Below are positions 4,853 to 7,562 of a stretch of DNA of 7,562 nt, piece by piece. This DNA is from Nitrospirota bacterium. GTDB taxonomy: Bacteria > Nitrospirota > UBA9217. How positions within the stretch are numbered: position 1 is the first letter of the stretch; each line of letters begins with the position of its first letter. A program made the translations under genes and the position numbers. The notes below the pieces were generated by a model that was not told the DNA's origin, ran no database searches, and worked only from the letters and a program-made list of their open reading frames with translations. The DNA lies in the NCBI GenBank assembly GCA_013334545.1, contig JAAXXJ010000139.1:1-7562 (forward strand). The letters run 5' to 3'.

Positions 4853-7287
4853 CTTACGGTTACCAGACCGAGCTTCCCCGCCCATTTGCGTCCTACCGCA
4901 TCCCGCAGCACCGGCGATGCCGCCAGTTCCGGGTCCGCCATCGTCAAAGCGAAGGCCTCGGTCCGGGCCTTTTCCAGCAGGTCAGCATCGCGGAGGATGT
5001 TCGCGGCCCGGAGATCAGGCAAGCCCGACTGCCGGGTGCCGAAGAACTCTCCCGGCCCCCGGAGACGCAGGTCCTCCTCGGCGATAGCGAAGCCGTCGTT
5101 CGTCCGTACAAAGGCATTCAGCCGGTCCCGGGTCTCTTCGACGAACATCCGCGGCCCCATCAGGACGCACAGGGACTGGTGTGTGCCCCTGCCCACCCTG
5201 CCCCGGAGCTGGTGGAGTTGGGCCAGGCCGAAGCGCTCCGGGTGTTCGATGACCATGACCGATGCGTTCGGCACGTCGACCCCCACCTCGATGACCGTGG
5301 TCGAGACAAGAATATGGACAGCGCCTGCCTTAAAGGCTGCCATGACCGCCTCCTTTTCAGCGCCTTTCATCCTGCCATGCAGGAGGCCGACCTTCCATGC
5401 GGTGAAAACATCCTTCTGGAGATGGCCAGCCATCTCGGTCGCCGCCTTGAGATCGCTCTTCTCCGTCTCTTCGACCAGCGGATAGACCACGTACACCTGC
5501 CGCCCTTTCGAGAGCTCGCCCTCCAGGAGCTGGTAGGCCTCGCGCCGTTTGTTCTCGAAATAGAGCCGGGTGATGATGGGGCTCCTTCCGGGAGGCATTT
5601 CGTCGATCACCGACACATCGAGGTCGCCGTAGACGGTGAGCGCGAGCGTCCGCGGGATGGGCGTGGCGGTCATGACCAGGACATCGGGTTCGTAGCCCTT
5701 GGACTTGAGCGTTGACCGCTGCATCACGCCAAACCGGTGCTGCTCGTCAATGATGGCCAACCCGAGCTTGTGGAAGTGCACGTCCTGTTCCAGCAGCGCG
5801 TGCGTGCCGACCATGATCTGCGAGGCGCCGGACGCGATTCCTGCCAGCACCGTCTCCTTCGTTTTCTTCCTTAGACTGCCGGTCAGGAGGACGACCGTGA
5901 TTCCGAGAGGCAGGGCAAGCGTGACAATGTTCCGGTGATGCTGCTCAGCGAGGATCTCCGTGGGCGCCATGAGGCATGCCTGGTAGCCGTTCTCCACGGC
6001 CATCAGCGACGCGACGAGGGCTACCACGGTCTTGCCGCACCCTACGTCGCCCTGTACCAGCCGGTTCATGGGGTGCTCGGATGCCATGTCCCGCTTGATC
6101 TCCGCAAGGACCCGCTCCTGGGCGCTGGTCAGCGTGAACGGCAGGCCCTTCCTGAGGGCAGCCTCAAGCTTCACCGGCGGTTTGAACGATATGCCCTTCT
6201 TCTCGAAGGTCACGCCTCGTTTCCTGAGCGCCAGGCCCAGTTCCAGGACAAAGAGCTCTTCGAAGCTCAGCCGCCGATGGGCCGCGCTCATGCCCCGGTT
6301 CAGAATAGCGATGTCCTTCTCGTGTTCGGGAAAGTGCACTTCGCGGACCGCCTGAGCAGCCGGCATCAGTCCGTACTTCTTCATCAGCGCCGCGGGGAGC
6401 GGCTCCGGGACCGAGCCCACAGCCGCGTCAACGATGCTCTTCATGATGCTGCGGAGCGCACGCGCGGAGAGTCCTGCGGTAGTCCGGTAGATCGGAACGG
6501 TCCTTCCGGTATGGATCGGCAGGCTTTCGGGATCATCGTCGTCCAGGACCTCATAATCGGGGTTGTCGATCTGCGGCCTTCCTCCCTTGTAGGAATTGGC
6601 CTTCACAACGCCTGACAGGATCACTTTCTGGCCCGTCCTGAATGCCTTCTGCATGAATGGCTGGTTGAACCACGATCCGACCAGTACGCCCGTCCCGTCC
6701 TTGATGACCAGCTCGAAGACCTTGACCCACTTGCGCCGGGTCTGCACAACCTCCGTGGATATCACTTCGCCGGAAACCGTTTCAAAGGCCCCATAGGTGA
6801 GGCGTGCGATCTTCTTCAGATTTCCGCGATCCTCGTATCGCCAGGGAAGATAGGACAGGGCGTCCTCGACCGTGGCGATACCCAGCTTCTTCATGAGCGC
6901 CGCCCGCTTGGGACCGACGCCCTTGCAGTACTGGACCAGAGTGTCGAGGTGCAGGTTGGTCGTCTCGGTGGCGGATGTGCGGAGCCGTTCAGGCCCGTTT
7001 TCCGGCTGCATGGCGGCCGCGCGACCGAATGCATCGATGGCTGCGATCGCCTGCAGGATATGCGATCTCTTCATATCGAGTGCAAGAGCATCGAAGCCGC
7101 TGAATAGGTCCTCGAGGGCGGCCGTTCCACGGCTGTCGCCTGACAGACGCCGTAATTCCCGCACTTGGGTAAGGACGAAAGGTTCAAGGTCGGTGAGGCT
7201 CTTCAGGTGGGCAAAATCGTCACGAGAGGCATACCGGAGCGGCTTTTTGAGCCTTTCCAGGATGGTCTTGAGGTCGTCAGAACTCAT
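4849..7287 (-). CDS. recG: ATP-dependent DNA helicase RecG
   Basis: RecG remodels stalled replication forks and branched DNA by driving Holliday-junction-like structures. This copy has 812 residues, longer than the roughly 690 of the E. coli enzyme. The extra part is an N-terminal extension (about 1-110), mostly charged and helical. A helix-hairpin-helix-like stretch (CKGVGPKRAALMKKLGI, about 121-137) leads into the OB-fold wedge domain (about 160-250) that grips the fork. The two helicase lobes carry motif I GDVGCGKT (413-420), motif II DEQH (514-517), motif III TATPIPRTL (540-548) and motif VI QLRGRVGRG (693-701). The RecG-specific translocation region with LRLRGPGEFFGTRQSG follows (740-755). 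All motifs look intact. The ATG at 7287 has no close Shine-Dalgarno; AAGGA lies 25 nt upstream in an AT-rich leader. The gene diverges from rpmB. Confidence 0.97.
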   Translation of the reverse strand: MSSDDLKTILERLKKPLRYASRDDFAHLKSLTDLEPFVLTQVRELRRLSGDSRGTAALEDLFSGFDALALDMKRSHILQAIAAIDAFGRAAAMQPENGPERLRTSATETTNLHLDTLVQYCKGVGPKRAALMKKLGIATVEDALSYLPWRYEDRGNLKKIARLTYGAFETVSGEVISTEVVQTRRKWVKVFELVIKDGTGVLVGSWFNQPFMQKAFRTGQKVILSGVVKANSYKGGRPQIDNPDYEVLDDDDPESLPIHTGRTVPIYRTTAGLSARALRSIMKSIVDAAVGSVPEPLPAALMKKYGLMPAAQAVREVHFPEHEKDIAILNRGMSAAHRRLSFEELFVLELGLALRKRGVTFEKKGISFKPPVKLEAALRKGLPFTLTSAQERVLAEIKRDMASEHPMNRLVQGDVGCGKTVVALVASLMAVENGYQACLMAPTEILAEQHHRNIVTLALPLGITVVLLTGSLRKKTKETVLAGIASGASQIMVGTHALLEQDVHFHKLGLAIIDEQHRFGVMQRSTLKSKGYEPDVLVMTATPIPRTLALTVYGDLDVSVIDEMPPGRSPIITRLYFENKRREAYQLLEGELSKGRQVYVVYPLVEETEKSDLKAATEMAGHLQKDVFTAWKVGLLHGRMKGAEKEAVMAAFKAGAVHILVSTTVIEVGVDVPNASVMVIEHPERFGLAQLHQLRGRVGRGTHQSLCVLMGPRMFVEETRDRLNAFVRTNDGFAIAEEDLRLRGPGEFFGTRQSGLPDLRAANILRDADLLEKARTEAFALTMADPELAASPVLRDAVGRKWAGKLGLVTVS

Positions 7288-7315
7288 GAATTTATTAATT
7301 TTATTGAAATTTTCC

Positions 7316-7344
7316 TTGCATGCACGGTGATGTTATGGTAGCAT
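7316..7344 (+). promoter_or_regulatory. Candidate rpmB promoter
   Basis: TTGCAT (7316-7321, weak -35, 3 of 6) and TAGCAT (7339-7344, -10, 4 of 6) are 17 bp apart, with TGG directly before the -10 as an extended -10 element. Transcription would begin near 7351, about 42 nt before the rpmB start. Confidence 0.4.
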
Positions 7345-7363
7345 ACGCCTGCTTTTTAAGCAA
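7335..7363 (-). promoter_or_regulatory. Candidate recG promoter
   Basis: On the minus strand, TTGCTT (7363-7358, weak -35, 3 of 6) and TACCAT (7340-7335, -10, 4 of 6) are 17 bp apart, with TGC directly before the -10 giving an extended -10 form. Transcription would begin near 7328 and leave a leader of about 40 nt. The -10 overlaps the one proposed for rpmB on the other strand. Confidence 0.4.
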
Positions 7364-7378
7364 TCATTTTCCGGATCC

Positions 7379-7384
7379 AGGAGG
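7379..7384 (+). promoter_or_regulatory. Ribosome binding site for rpmB
   Basis: AGGAGG lies 8 nt before the GTG at 7393-7395. This near-perfect site confirms GTG as the start of this highly expressed gene. Confidence 0.85.
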
Positions 7385-7392
7385 ACATCCCC

Positions 7393-7562
7393 GTGGCAGG
7401 TACATGTCAGATATGCGGCAAGGGCGCGCTGAGCGGCAACAAGGTGAGCCATGCCAACAATAGATCAAAGAAAATATCCAAACCGAACCTTCAGAGCATC
7501 AAGGCGCTCGGTCCCAACGGCGCCCACGTCCGCATGCATGTATGCACCCGCTGCATCCGCTC
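7393..7562 (+). CDS. rpmB: 50S ribosomal protein L28 (partial, 3' end missing)
   Basis: L28 is a structural protein of the large ribosomal subunit. The 56 complete codons visible begin MAGTCQICGKGALSGNKVSH and contain the family signature VSHANNRSKK, followed by KPNLQSIKALGPNGAHVRMHV. It is the zinc-binding (four-cysteine) form: C5/C8 in CQIC and C51/C54 in CTRC. The start is GTG, supported by AGGAGG. The gene runs off the right edge; by comparison with short family members only a few C-terminal residues should be missing. It is transcribed away from recG. Confidence 0.96.
   Translation, partial: MAGTCQICGKGALSGNKVSHANNRSKKISKPNLQSIKALGPNGAHVRMHVCTRCIR

Noticed and set aside
4712..4885. N-terminal extension of the coiled-coil protein up to 4885
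   Set aside because: It would run over the recG stop and through the hairpin leader, and it lacks the good ribosome site found before 4711.
4753..5715. Plus-strand open frame of 320 codons opposite recG
   Set aside because: It runs across the helicase lobes of recG on the other strand, has no family features, and is rich in residues typical of reverse-frame shadows.

Overview
The window looks like a stretch of a bacterial chromosome of fairly high GC content (about 60% or more in the parts I counted by hand). It carries a type IV prepilin peptidase, a histidine kinase with an NtrC-type regulator, an 812-residue RecG with a long N-terminal extension, and a four-cysteine ribosomal protein L28. 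This mix would suit Nitrospirota or Desulfobacterota-like bacteria, but the taxonomic guess is inference only. All genes except rpmB lie on the minus strand, so they are described here from right to left.

Right end (7288-7562): rpmB (L28, plus strand, cut by the window edge) and recG (minus strand) diverge from a 105-bp AT-rich spacer. That spacer holds two back-to-back candidate promoters whose -10 boxes share one near-palindrome.

Middle (869-4852): just after recG there is a candidate promoter and a leader that could fold into a long imperfect hairpin. Then come four genes: a 122-residue coiled-coil protein of unknown function, a prepilin peptidase (PilD type), a membrane-anchored PAS histidine kinase, and an NtrC-family response regulator. 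All three junctions between them are the same 4-bp ATGA overlap, so the genes are probably transcribed together and translationally coupled. The likely theme is control of type IV pili or a related secretion system. The regulator has intact Walker A, Walker B and HTH regions, but the sigma-54 contact loop GAFTGA reads GSHSQA.

Left end (1-868): a VapBC-type toxin-antitoxin pair with its own strong sigma-70-like promoter and a candidate operator lies behind the regulator gene. It is poorer in GC than its surroundings. On its far side is a truncated second copy (about 90% identical over 102 bp, same orientation) of the regulator's Fis-type HTH coding segment. The toxin-antitoxin pair is therefore bracketed by direct repeats of the 3' end of the neighbouring gene. 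This arrangement and the altered GAFTGA loop are the two most notable observations. I saw no rRNA, tRNA, CRISPR array or insertion sequence, and no gene-free stretch longer than 300 bases.
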